This document shows positions 40,399 through 49,476 of a stretch of 64,000 nucleotides of DNA, piece after piece; position 1 is the stretch's first letter, and every line of letters starts with the position of its first letter. The DNA lies in NCBI RefSeq assembly GCF_022834715.1, contig NZ_BQKC01000001.1:1152501-1216500 (forward strand). Reading direction: 5' to 3'. The stretch is from Granulimonas faecalis (GTDB lineage: Bacteria > Actinomycetota > Coriobacteriia > Coriobacteriales > Atopobiaceae). The translations under genes and the position numbers were made by a program. The notes beneath the pieces were generated by a model. The model was not told where the DNA came from and searched no databases. It was given only the letters and a program-made list of their open reading frames with translations.

Positions 40399-42269
40399 CG
40401 CTCACCCGCCAACACGTTCTCGACGCCCAGCGTGGGACAGATGCCGCAGCCCGTGCAGCTCTCCCGCGTGCAGTCGCCGGTGGTCTTTCCCTGCAGGGCA
40501 CGCCGCCACTCCCGCTTGAGGAAGCCCTTGGACACGCCCGGGCTCGCGTGGTCCCACGGCAGCCGGGCGTCCAGGGGGAGCTCCTCCGTCGCTGTGACGG
40601 CGAGGTCGATGTCCAGCTCCCCGGCGGCGTCGCACCAGCCGTCGAAGCGGAACCGGTCGGTCCAAGCATCGAACCGGCAGCCGCGGCGCCACGCGCCGTA
40701 GATGAGGTCGAACCCCTCGCGGCCCATCTTGGAGAGGGCCGCCTCGAGCATCGAGGTGTCGGCATCGTGGTAGCTCACGCGCACGGCACGGTCGGACACC
40801 GTCTCGAGGAGAAGGGCCTGGCGGCGCCGCACCTCCTCGATGGGAAGCTGCCCGCACCACTGGAACGGGGTGTGGGCCTTAGGCACGAAGACAGCCACCG
40901 ACACGGAGACCGACAGGGAGCCGCGGCGGCCCTTGGGCACGATCTCGCGCCCGATGGCCAGGACCCTCTCGGCCAGGCGAGGGATGGCGCGGATGTCGTC
41001 GTCGGTCTCGGTGGGCAGGCCCATCATGAAGTAGAGCTTCATGCGCTGCCAGCCGTTCTCGAAGGCGTTGCGGGCGGCGCGCTCGAGGTCCTCCTCGGTC
41101 ACGTTCTTGTTGATGACGTCGCGCAGGCGCTGGCTCCCGGCCTCGGGGGCGAAGGTGAGGCCGCCGCGCTTGGCGCCGGAGACCTCGAGGGCCATCTCTA
41201 CGCCGAAGGAGTCGAGCCGCTGCGACGGGATGGAGACGCGCACGGCCTCGTCCTCGAAGCACCGGTTGAGGCGGTGGAGAATCCGGGCGCACTGCGAGTG
41301 GTCCGTGGTGGAGAGGCTCATGAGCGAGACCTCGTCGTAGCCCGTCCGTGCGAGGCCCTCCACGCAGGCGGCCACGACGTCGTCGGCGTCGCGCTCGCGC
41401 ACGGGGCGGTAGGTGATGCCGGCCTGGCAGAAGCGGCAGCCGCGGGCGCAGCCGCGGAGCACCTCGACGCTCAGGCGGTCCTGGACCGTCTCGAGGGAGG
41501 GGACTATGGTGCCGGCGCAAGGGTCCGACGCGCGGAAGTCGTCGGCCACGCGGCGGAGCACCACCTCGGGAGCGCCGGAGCCCTCCTTGGGCACCACGTA
41601 GCCGAACCGCGTGCCCTCGCCGTCGCGACGCACCTCGTAGGCGCTCGGCACGTAGGTGCCCGGCACGTCCACGAGCGAGGCCACGATCTGCGCGCGGGGG
41701 AGCCCGGCCTCGCGACCCGCCTTGACCGCCTCGGCCACCTCGACGATGTGCTCCTCCCCCTCCCCCAGCAGGAAGGCGTCGAACATGGGGGCGAGGGGCT
41801 CGGGGTTCCAGATGCCAGGGCCGCCGGCCACGACGATGGCTTCGTCCTCGGCGCGGTCGCAGGCGCGCACGGGGATGCGGGCGAGGTCGAGGGCCTCCAC
41901 GACGTTGGTGCCCGCGAGCTCGTGGGCGATGGAGACGCCCACCATGCCGAAGGACGCCACGGGGGACGCGCTCTCCAGGGAGAGCAGCGGCACGCCCGCA
42001 GCGCGCATGGCGTCGGCCATGTCGGGCCACGGGAGGTAGCAGCGCTCGCAGGAGAGGCCCGGTGTGCGGTTGAGGGCGCGGTAGAGGATGGCCACGCCGA
42101 GGTTGGGCACGCCGATCTCGTAGACGTCCGGGAACACCATGCACACGTGGAAGGCGTCCTCGTCGGGCTCCGTGGAGCCCCACTCGTGGCCGAGATAGCG
42201 CGCCGGCTTCTCCACCTTGGGCAGGAGCGGGGCGATCTCGTCGAATCGGTTCTCTCTGGGCAGGGACAC
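40395..42269 (-). CDS. Radical SAM protein with B12-binding-like N-terminus (TIGR03960 type)
   Basis: A 624-residue enzyme. Residues 40-200 resemble a cobalamin-binding-like domain (FPDVYEIGVPNLGVAILYR, VVAGGPGIWNPEP). The radical SAM core has the CxxxCxxC cluster in RGCARGCRFCQAG near residue 280, then the FMMGLPTETDDD segment. The C-terminus has a ferredoxin-like CxxxxCxxCxxC (CTRESCTGCGIC). GTG start follows AGGAG by four bases. Substrate unknown; it is paired with the DUF2344 protein. Confidence 0.9.
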   Translation of the reverse strand: MSLPRENRFDEIAPLLPKVEKPARYLGHEWGSTEPDEDAFHVCMVFPDVYEIGVPNLGVAILYRALNRTPGLSCERCYLPWPDMADAMRAAGVPLLSLESASPVASFGMVGVSIAHELAGTNVVEALDLARIPVRACDRAEDEAIVVAGGPGIWNPEPLAPMFDAFLLGEGEEHIVEVAEAVKAGREAGLPRAQIVASLVDVPGTYVPSAYEVRRDGEGTRFGYVVPKEGSGAPEVVLRRVADDFRASDPCAGTIVPSLETVQDRLSVEVLRGCARGCRFCQAGITYRPVRERDADDVVAACVEGLARTGYDEVSLMSLSTTDHSQCARILHRLNRCFEDEAVRVSIPSQRLDSFGVEMALEVSGAKRGGLTFAPEAGSQRLRDVINKNVTEEDLERAARNAFENGWQRMKLYFMMGLPTETDDDIRAIPRLAERVLAIGREIVPKGRRGSLSVSVSVAVFVPKAHTPFQWCGQLPIEEVRRRQALLLETVSDRAVRVSYHDADTSMLEAALSKMGREGFDLIYGAWRRGCRFDAWTDRFRFDGWCDAAGELDIDLAVTATEELPLDARLPWDHASPGVSKGFLKREWRRALQGKTTGDCTRESCTGCGICPTLGVENVLAGER

Positions 42270-42276
42270 GGCTCTC

Positions 42277-43329
42277 CTATCGACCGGCGCCGGCGTTGCC
42301 GCCGACCTCGAACCAGCTGCGGCCCGACGGGGCCTGGACCACGTCGACCACGTCCACGGGCACGACGGAGCGCGTACCGGGCTCAGTGTAGAGCGCGCCC
42401 GGCTCCACCTCCACGATGGCGCCCGTGAGCGCCGCGGCGCGGTCGGCCGCGGCGCGGGCGGCCTCCCCCACGCGGTCGCGCACCCACGCGGCGCGGCGGT
42501 CGAACTCCTCGGCCTCCTCGAAACGCCAGATGACGGCCTGGCCCGTGAGCCAGGTGCCGAGCCAGCCCACGCCCCCCTTGACGGCCCAGGCCCCCTTGGG
42601 CAGGAGCCGGGAGCCGCGGCGGGCGACGGCGCGCATGGCCATGCCGCCGAGGACCACGAGCAGAAGCTCAGGGACGCGGGCGGCGCCGGTGGGCGCACCG
42701 TACATGGAGGCGATCCTCATGACCATGGACGACTCCGTGGCGCACATCACGGGGAAGTCCGCGCCCCTGACGAACTCCACGGCCCCCACGCCGGCGTTGG
42801 CCGCCGCGCAGGAGAGCACCTCTTCCTCGGCGAGCGGGCGCCGGCAGAAGGGGAAGTTGGCCGCGACGGCCCAGGCCTTGTCGGTGGCACGGGAGAGCCA
42901 CTCGCCGAACCCCCTGACGGCCCGGCCCGCGTCCGCGTCCGCCACCGAGCCGACCGGGGCGCCCCCCACCAGGCCCACCTCGGGCACGGCGGAGGCGCCG
43001 CGACCCACGAGGCACACCGGGACGCCGGCCTTGGCCCAGCCGCGGGCGGCGCCGGCGGCCAGTGGGGCATCGTCGCCACACACGATCACGCAGGCGTCCG
43101 CCTCGGGGTTCACCACCACGGGGGCGCCGTGGACGAGCCGGCCCACATGGACCATGCCGTGGGGCGTCTCGGGAACGAGGGCCGCCTTGAGCGCGGCCAC
43201 GGTGTCCGCCGGGGCACCGCCCACGAGCTCCACGGCGAGGCGCACCGGCGCGTCGGTGGCGGCCGTCGCGTCGCGGCCGGCGTCGAGGACTTCCTTGAGG
43301 CTGGAGAACGTCGAGGCTGGGTTGGCCAT
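42277..43329 (-). CDS. DUF697-like protein of unknown function
   Basis: A 350-residue protein. The N-terminal 150 residues look like a nucleotide-binding or Rossmann-like region of short alternating hydrophobic strands (VRLAVELVGG, ACVIVCGDD, PVCLVGRG). The C-terminal part (about 155-275) resembles DUF697/YcjF membrane-associated proteins: AAANAGVGAVEFVRGADFPV, YGAPTGAARVPELLLVVLGG, AVKGGVGWLGTWLTG. It lies between rodA and the radical SAM gene. Function unknown; an envelope role is possible from context. Confidence 0.65.
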   Translation of the reverse strand: MANPASTFSSLKEVLDAGRDATAATDAPVRLAVELVGGAPADTVAALKAALVPETPHGMVHVGRLVHGAPVVVNPEADACVIVCGDDAPLAAGAARGWAKAGVPVCLVGRGASAVPEVGLVGGAPVGSVADADAGRAVRGFGEWLSRATDKAWAVAANFPFCRRPLAEEEVLSCAAANAGVGAVEFVRGADFPVMCATESSMVMRIASMYGAPTGAARVPELLLVVLGGMAMRAVARRGSRLLPKGAWAVKGGVGWLGTWLTGQAVIWRFEEAEEFDRRAAWVRDRVGEAARAAADRAAALTGAIVEVEPGALYTEPGTRSVVPVDVVDVVQAPSGRSWFEVGGNAGAGR

Positions 43330-43405
43330 GGGACCTCCTAGTAAGGCGCCGCGGGGGCGCTCGGGGACGGGGAAGATGCTAACGCGGGCGCGGTCGCCGG
43401 ACGTC

Positions 43406-44650
43406 CTAGGCGGACTTCACCCGGTGGCGCCACACCGATTGGACCATACCCACGGCGGTGAGCTGGACCACCATGGAGGACGCGCCGTAGCTGATGAAGG
43501 GCAGCGGGATGCCCGTGATGGGCATGATGCCCAGGCACATGCCCACGTTCTCGAGGAGCTGGAACGACCACATGGCCACGACGCCCACAAGGACGAGCTT
43601 GGCGAAGGGCGCCTCGATCTTGAGGGCGAGGCCCACCGCGGCGAAGCAGAGCCAGCCGAAGAGCAGGAGCAGGATCACGGACCCCACGAAGCCGAACTCC
43701 TCGGCGAGCAGGGCGAAGACGAAGTCCGTGTGCGCCTCGGGGAGGAACCCCTGCCCGGCCTGGGAGGCGTGGCCGATGCCCTTGCCGAGGAACCCGCCGG
43801 AGCCCACGGCGATCTTGGCCTGCTGGAGGTTGTAGCCGTCGCCGGAGGGGTCCACCGACGGGTCGACGAACACGATGAGGCGCTTGAGCTGGTACTCCTT
43901 GAGGATGTCGGGCATCCCCGGCGTGAGCGACGAGAAGATGGCCAGGGCGCACACCACCACGATGAGCACGATGGTGGGGATGACCCACTCCTTCCTGGCG
44001 CCCGCGCAGATGATGATGGCGGCCCCGGACACCAGCACGATGAGCGACGACCCGAGGTCCTGGGTGAGGAGCAGCACGAAGGGGACGAGCAGCATGCCGC
44101 AGAGGCGGCAGTACTCGGAGAACGACTTGATGCGCCCGTTGTACTGCGCCGCGAGCCCGGCCATGAGGTAGATGGTCACGAGCTTCATGATCTCGGACGG
44201 CTGCAGGCGCAGGCCTACGCCCGGCACCTGGATCCAGCCGGTCATGCCCTTGGCCTCGTAGCCGAGGCCGGGGACCATAGGCAACGCGAACAGCACGACG
44301 TCTGCCACCAGGAGCACCGTCGTGTAGTTGGCGAGGTCGCGGTAGTCGTAGCGCCAGACGAGGGCCGCCGCGACGAGGCCGATGGCCACGCCGAGGAGCT
44401 GGCGGGGCAGCGAGGCGTCGGCGATGGTGAGCGACGCCGACCAGACGACGAGGAGGCCGTAGGCCACGAGCAGGACGGCCGGGAGGAGCACCGGGAGGTA
44501 GAGCTCCGACAGCACGCCCCTGCCCCGCGGCATGCGGGCCTTCGCGCCGCCCGGGCGCTTGCCAGCGCTGCCGCCGAACAGGGTGGAGACGACCTCGGAG
44601 AAGCCGGGGTCCCGGACGCCGGTGGAGCGGCGCGCAGCATGCCTTGCCAT
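43406..44650 (-). CDS. rodA: SEDS peptidoglycan glycosyltransferase RodA
   Basis: Membrane glycosyltransferase of 414 residues that polymerises lipid II in the elongation machinery with PBP2. About ten hydrophobic segments follow a 45-residue cytoplasmic N-terminus. Family residues include LLTQDLGSSLIVL, GHASQAGQGFLPEAHTDFVFA and LPFISYGASSM. ATG follows GGGGAGGG. mrdA precedes it by 10 bases, which identifies it as RodA rather than FtsW. Confidence 0.94.
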   Translation of the reverse strand: MARHAARRSTGVRDPGFSEVVSTLFGGSAGKRPGGAKARMPRGRGVLSELYLPVLLPAVLLVAYGLLVVWSASLTIADASLPRQLLGVAIGLVAAALVWRYDYRDLANYTTVLLVADVVLFALPMVPGLGYEAKGMTGWIQVPGVGLRLQPSEIMKLVTIYLMAGLAAQYNGRIKSFSEYCRLCGMLLVPFVLLLTQDLGSSLIVLVSGAAIIICAGARKEWVIPTIVLIVVVCALAIFSSLTPGMPDILKEYQLKRLIVFVDPSVDPSGDGYNLQQAKIAVGSGGFLGKGIGHASQAGQGFLPEAHTDFVFALLAEEFGFVGSVILLLLFGWLCFAAVGLALKIEAPFAKLVLVGVVAMWSFQLLENVGMCLGIMPITGIPLPFISYGASSMVVQLTAVGMVQSVWRHRVKSA

Positions 44651-44660
44651 GGTCCCTCCC

Positions 44661-46688
44661 CTACCGTGCGCTGCTCGACGAGTCCGCGGTGGACTGGTCG
44701 GGCACGTCGTAGATGCCGCCGAACGTGTCTCGGACGGCGTACATGGTGCTCGTGGAGCCGAAGCCGCCCTCCTCGAGCATGGCGCAGACCACGTACTTGG
44801 GGTCGTCGGCCGGCGCGTAGGCGCAGAACCACGCCGTGGGGTCCTTGCCGGCCTTCTCGCCCGTGCCGGTCTTGCCGGCCACCTTCACCGGGAGGCTCGT
44901 GAAATGCGAGGTGACGGCCTCGTCCTCCTCGTAGATCACGCCCTGCAGGGCATCGTGGATGAGCGCCATGTACTCGTCCTTCTCCTCCACCTCGTTGATT
45001 TTCTCGACCTTGTAGTCGGCCACGGTGCCGGAACCCTCTTTGGAGGTCACCGACTTGAGCACGTGGGGACGCCACATGACGCCGTCGTTGGCGATGGCCA
45101 TGTAGATGCAGGCCATCTGGAGCGGGGTCACGAGGATGTCGCCCTGGCCGATGGCGAGGTTGGTGGTGTCACCGCCCCTCCAGGTGCGGTCCTCCTCGGG
45201 ATAGGAGGAGAAGTAGTTCCACTTCCAGTCGGCCGTGGGGACGCGGCCCTCGGCCTCGCCGGGGAGGTCGACGCCGGTCTTCTTGCCGAGGCCCCAGCGG
45301 CTGTAGGTGTCCTGGAGGCCCTCCTTGTTGTCGGACTCGAAGAACGCCTTGCCGATCTCGTAGAACACGGTGTCGCAGGAGTACACGATGCCGTTGCGCA
45401 GGTCGATGATGCCGTGGCCGTCATGGTCCCAGCAGTACTGGCCGTAGGCACTGCCGAAGCCCGTCCAGAAGCCCGTGCAGTCGTAGGTGGTCGAGGCGTC
45501 GGCGATGCCGTTGTTGAGCGCGGCGAGGGCGGAAAGCGGCTTGATGGTGGACGCCGAGGCGTAGGTGCCCGAGACGGCGCGGTCCATGAGCGGGTAGCCC
45601 GACGCCTCGGAGGAGAGCGCCTCCCAGTCGGCGTTGGAGATGCCGCCCACGAAGATGGAGGGGTCGAACTCCGGGTAGCTGGCCATGGCCAGGATCTCGC
45701 CGTTGGTGCAGTCGAGCACCACGACGCAGCCGGCCGTGGCCTTGTTCTGGAGCGCCTTGGCCTTGGAGATGGCGTGCTGCAGGCCGTCCTCGGCGGCCTG
45801 CTGGATCTTGGCGTCGATGGTGAGGACGACGTCGCTACCGGCCTCGGCGGGCACCGAGGTGGAGTAGCCCGTGACGTCGCCGTCGGCGTCCACGAACACC
45901 TTCTGCTCGCCGCGGACGCCCTGGAGCACGCTCTCGTACTGGTACTCCACGCCGGCCTGGCCCGTGATGTCGCCCGACTCGTAGGCGATGCCGTCCTCGG
46001 AGTCCTTGGAGGCCTCGAGCTGGTCGGCCGTGACGGTGCCGGTGTAGCCGAGCACGTGCGCCGCGAGCTTGCCGTGGGGGTAGTGGCGCTGGGTGCGCTG
46101 CTCCACGGTGACGCCTGGGAAGAGGTCGGGGTGCTCCTCGAGGTAGGCCACGATGCGGCGGGAGACGTCCACGGCCACGGTGCGGCTGCTCTGGGCGCCC
46201 TCGGTGGTGTCCTGGATGTTCCGCTTCACGGCCATGCGGGGCATGCCGAGGAGGTTGCCGAGGAGCTGGAGCTCCCGCTCGTCGTCGGCGACGTCGGCCT
46301 GGGCCACCACCGTGAGCGACGGACGGTTCGTGACGAGCTCCTCGCCGTTGCGGTCGAGGATGCGCCCGCGCGGGGCAGCCGTGGTGATGGTGCGCGTGCG
46401 GTTGCGCTCGGCCTGGCTCGTGTACTCGTCGTTGGACATGAGCTGCATCGACCACACGCGGGCGAGCAGGACCGCCACGACACCGCCGGAGAACAGGCCG
46501 AGGCCGCGGAGCCGCGTCTTGAAGCCCGTCTCGGGCGAAGTGTCGTTCCCGCCGGCCGCACGGGGCGTCTGGCCGCCGATGTCCACGGTGAAGCGGCCGC
46601 CGTGGGCATGGACCACCAGGACGACGGCCACGACGGCAACCACGACGATGACGGCGCAGATTATGAGGACGACGGTAGCGAAATCCAT
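44661..46688 (-). CDS. mrdA: Penicillin-binding protein 2 (class B transpeptidase)
   Basis: Cross-links peptidoglycan in the elongasome; 675 residues. The pedestal domain starts near 100 with RGRILDRNGEELVTNRPSL. The transpeptidase motifs are SxxK at S380-K383 (STIK), SCD at 437-439 in place of SxN, and KTG at 606-608. Unlike typical PBP2 it has two hydrophobic N-terminal segments, about 5-27 and 64-80. Start is ATG at 46688, 20 bases after mreD. It works with RodA, encoded directly downstream. Confidence 0.94.
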   Translation of the reverse strand: MDFATVVLIICAVIVVVAVVAVVLVVHAHGGRFTVDIGGQTPRAAGGNDTSPETGFKTRLRGLGLFSGGVVAVLLARVWSMQLMSNDEYTSQAERNRTRTITTAAPRGRILDRNGEELVTNRPSLTVVAQADVADDERELQLLGNLLGMPRMAVKRNIQDTTEGAQSSRTVAVDVSRRIVAYLEEHPDLFPGVTVEQRTQRHYPHGKLAAHVLGYTGTVTADQLEASKDSEDGIAYESGDITGQAGVEYQYESVLQGVRGEQKVFVDADGDVTGYSTSVPAEAGSDVVLTIDAKIQQAAEDGLQHAISKAKALQNKATAGCVVVLDCTNGEILAMASYPEFDPSIFVGGISNADWEALSSEASGYPLMDRAVSGTYASASTIKPLSALAALNNGIADASTTYDCTGFWTGFGSAYGQYCWDHDGHGIIDLRNGIVYSCDTVFYEIGKAFFESDNKEGLQDTYSRWGLGKKTGVDLPGEAEGRVPTADWKWNYFSSYPEEDRTWRGGDTTNLAIGQGDILVTPLQMACIYMAIANDGVMWRPHVLKSVTSKEGSGTVADYKVEKINEVEEKDEYMALIHDALQGVIYEEDEAVTSHFTSLPVKVAGKTGTGEKAGKDPTAWFCAYAPADDPKYVVCAMLEEGGFGSTSTMYAVRDTFGGIYDVPDQSTADSSSSAR

Positions 46689-46708
46689 CTATCTCCCCCC
46701 GACGGGTC

Positions 46709-47272
46709 CTAGAGCCCCTTGATCCGGTAGGACCCCTTGCGGGTCCTACCGCTCTTCTTCTTCCCGAGCTGGGGCCCCGACGACCCGGTCCGCGAGAGGA
46801 GGAACACGAAGGGCAGGAAGACAACGCAATCGAGGAGCGTCGAGGGGAGCCAGCGGAGGAAGACGACGTCCACGAAAGAACCCTGCTGGGACGTGAGCGC
46901 GAGGCACAGCTGGTAAGCGAGCTCGACGGCGGCCGCCGAGACGAAAAACAGGCGGCAGGCCCCGGCCATGTCGTCGGCCAGGCGGTCGCGGTCCTCGGCC
47001 CCGAGGAAGAACGACGAGAGGGTGAGCAGGAACGCCATGGCGCCCACCGGGCCCGAGGTCATGAGGTCGAAGAGCAGGCCGGCGCCGAACGAGCAGAGCA
47101 CACCGTAGGTCCCGCCGAAGGAGAGGGCCACGCAGCCCGCGAATATGAGCATGAAGTCGATGCGGCCGCCAGCGACGGCGATGTTGGGACCGAGGGCGGC
47201 CTCGAGCACGAAGCACACGCAGAACAGGAGGAGCACCACACGGCGGCGCTGGTTGGAGTCGTTGACGATCAC
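46709..47272 (-). CDS. mreD: Rod shape-determining protein MreD
   Basis: Small integral membrane protein of the elongasome, 187 residues, with about five hydrophobic segments (for example VVLLLFCVCFVLEAALGP and FLLTLSSFFLG) and a basic C-terminus (KKKSGRTRKGS). The start is taken as GTG at 47272, ten bases after GGAGG; the TTG at 47281 overlaps the mreC stop as TTGA but sits almost on the ribosome binding site. Confidence 0.9.
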   Translation of the reverse strand: MIVNDSNQRRRVVLLLFCVCFVLEAALGPNIAVAGGRIDFMLIFAGCVALSFGGTYGVLCSFGAGLLFDLMTSGPVGAMAFLLTLSSFFLGAEDRDRLADDMAGACRLFFVSAAAVELAYQLCLALTSQQGSFVDVVFLRWLPSTLLDCVVFLPFVFLLSRTGSSGPQLGKKKSGRTRKGSYRIKGL

Positions 47273-47277
47273 GGCGC

Positions 47278-48342
47278 TCAACCCTCCCCTTGTCCGTCGG
47301 GGGCGGGGGCGTCGGAGCCGTCCGCGCCCTGGCCGTCCGCGGTCTGGCCGTCACCGTCGCCGTCCGACCCCGAGCCCGCCGTCTGGGCGCCGTCGCCCTG
47401 CTGGGACTGCTGGGTCTGGTCCTGCCGTGCGGGGGCCTTCCCCTCCTCCTGGGCGTCGGCGGCGGCCGTCTCCTCGGCCGTGGCCGTCTGCTCCTGGGTG
47501 AGCGACGTGATGACGAGCACCTCCTCGAGGTTGGACGTGAGCGCGGCGGGCTGCACGAGGATCTCGTAGTAGAGCGCGCCGGAGGGACGCTCGGCGCTCG
47601 TGACGGTGCCGAGCAGCAGGCCCTTGGGATAGACGCCGCCGAGGCCGCTCGTGACGACGAGGTCGCCCACCTCCACGGCCTGGTCCGTGCGCACGAGGGT
47701 GAGCCTGAGCATGTCGGTCCCCTGGCCCACGAGCTGGCCCTGGGCGCGACTCGACTGCACCATGGCCGAGACGCCGGAACGCTCGTCGGTGATGAGGCGC
47801 ACCTGCGACGTGGTGGGTCCCACGGAGCTGATCTGGCCGATGACTCCGTAGGAGTCGGTCACGGGCATGCCGACGGCGAGCCCCTGGGACGAACCCTTGT
47901 CGATGGTGATGGTGGACGTGAGAGAGTCCACGGCCCCCGACACCACGCGCGCGCCCGTGGACTCGAGGCGGTAGGTGTTCTGGAGCTCGAGGAGCCGCTC
48001 GAGGCGGTCGGCCGCAAGGCTCGATTCCTTGAGCTGGGCGTTCTCGGCCTTGAGACGCTCGTTCTCCTCCTTGAGCTCGGAGAGGGAGCCCTGGTCGGCC
48101 GTAAGGTTGCTGGCGAGGTTGGAGAGCCCCGAGAACGGCGAGCTCACCACGGCGCCCGCGTAGCGGAAGGGCAGGCACACGGTCTGCACGGCCCCCTTCA
48201 CGACGGAGAGGGGGCCGGTGCCGGGGTCGTTGGCCGAGAACGTGAACATGACCGCAGAGGCGGCGAGCAGCAGGACGAGCACCCGGACGCGGGACGAGGG
48301 GCCCCGCTTGAGCCCCGGGACGCCCATGGAGGGAGAGGGCAC
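47278..48342 (-). CDS. mreC: Rod shape-determining protein MreC
   Basis: Bitopic elongasome scaffold of 354 residues: a transmembrane helix at about 19-37, a coiled coil (about 85-120, LKEENERLKAENAQLKE), and the beta-barrel MreC domain to about 275. A further 75-residue tail of Gln, Asp, Gly and Ser follows and is not part of the usual family. GTG start lies 9 bases after the mreB stop, preceded by GTAGGCGG. Confidence 0.93.
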   Translation of the reverse strand: MPSPSMGVPGLKRGPSSRVRVLVLLLAASAVMFTFSANDPGTGPLSVVKGAVQTVCLPFRYAGAVVSSPFSGLSNLASNLTADQGSLSELKEENERLKAENAQLKESSLAADRLERLLELQNTYRLESTGARVVSGAVDSLTSTITIDKGSSQGLAVGMPVTDSYGVIGQISSVGPTTSQVRLITDERSGVSAMVQSSRAQGQLVGQGTDMLRLTLVRTDQAVEVGDLVVTSGLGGVYPKGLLLGTVTSAERPSGALYYEILVQPAALTSNLEEVLVITSLTQEQTATAEETAAADAQEEGKAPARQDQTQQSQQGDGAQTAGSGSDGDGDGQTADGQGADGSDAPAPDGQGEG

Positions 48343-48351
48343 GGCGACCGC

Positions 48352-49395
48352 CTACTGGCCCGAGGTCTGGACGAAGCCGCCGGACAGCGCGTTGGCCTCG
48401 AGGACCTTGGCGCAGCCGTTGACGACGTTCTCGAGCGCCGTGGGACTCACGTTCACGGGCACGCCGGTCTCCTCGCGCAGGCGCTGGTCGAGGCCGCGGA
48501 GCATGCCTCCGCCGCCCGTGAGCATGATGCCGTAGTACATGAGGTCGCTCGCGAGGTCGGGCGGGGTGACGTCGAGGGCGTCCTTGACCGCCTTCGTGAC
48601 CTCGTCGAGGGGCCGGTTGAGCGCCCGTCGGATCTCCTCCGACTCGATGCGGACCGTCTTGGGCAGGCCGTTCATGACGTCGCGGCCGTTGACCTCGACG
48701 TCGAGCTCCTCCTTGAGCGGGGCGGCGGAGCCCACCTTGATCTTGATGTCCTCCGCCGTGCGCTCGCCGATGGACAGGTTGTAGGCGTTGCGCACGTGCT
48801 CGAGGATGGTCTGGTCGAACTCGTCGCCGGCGGTGCGGATGGACTGCGAGACGACGATGCCGCCCATGGCGATGACGGCCACCTCGGTGGTGCCGCCGCC
48901 GATGTCCACGACCATGGAGCCCGTGGGGTCCTCGATGGGAAGGTCGGCGCCGATGGCGGCGGCCATGGGCTCCTCGATGAGGTAGGCCTGGCGGGCGCCC
49001 GCCTGGATGGTGGCCTCGAAGACGGCGCGCTTCTCCACCGAGGTGACACCCGAGGGCACGCACACGACCACGCGGGGACGCGGCGACCAGGGGTAGCGGC
49101 GCTCGCGGGCTTTCTCGATGAAGTAGCGCAACATGACCTCGGTGACGTCGAAGTCCGCGATGACGCCGTCCTTCAGGGGCCGGATGGCGGTGATGGAGCC
49201 TGGGGTGCGGCCCACCATGCGCTTGGCGTCGACGCCCACGGCGAGGACGCGCTCCTCGTTGCGGTCGATGGCCACCACGGAAGGCTCGTTGAGGACGATG
49301 CCCTCGCCGCGGACGGCCACCAGGGTGTTGGCCGTTCCGAGGTCGATGGCGAGGTCACCGCCGTATTCGCCGAATAGGTTGTCGAAGAGCGACAT
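48352..49395 (-). CDS. mreB: Rod shape-determining protein MreB
   Basis: Actin-like ATPase filament that organises lateral wall synthesis, 347 residues, full length. Actin-fold motifs: LAIDLGTANTLV (phosphate 1), VVDIGGGTTEVAVIA (phosphate 2) and LTGGGGMLRGLD (adenosine). First of the mreB-mreC-mreD-mrdA-rodA genes. Its presence predicts a rod or ovoid shape with lateral growth. Confidence 0.96.
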   Translation of the reverse strand: MSLFDNLFGEYGGDLAIDLGTANTLVAVRGEGIVLNEPSVVAIDRNEERVLAVGVDAKRMVGRTPGSITAIRPLKDGVIADFDVTEVMLRYFIEKARERRYPWSPRPRVVVCVPSGVTSVEKRAVFEATIQAGARQAYLIEEPMAAAIGADLPIEDPTGSMVVDIGGGTTEVAVIAMGGIVVSQSIRTAGDEFDQTILEHVRNAYNLSIGERTAEDIKIKVGSAAPLKEELDVEVNGRDVMNGLPKTVRIESEEIRRALNRPLDEVTKAVKDALDVTPPDLASDLMYYGIMLTGGGGMLRGLDQRLREETGVPVNVSPTALENVVNGCAKVLEANALSGGFVQTSGQ

Positions 49396-49476
49396 GGCAC
49401 CATTCTTTCGGGAGGGCCCTTGCGGGCGCGGGTCAAAGACGGGTCGGCGGGGCGCGGCCCCGCGGGGTTCACGGGC

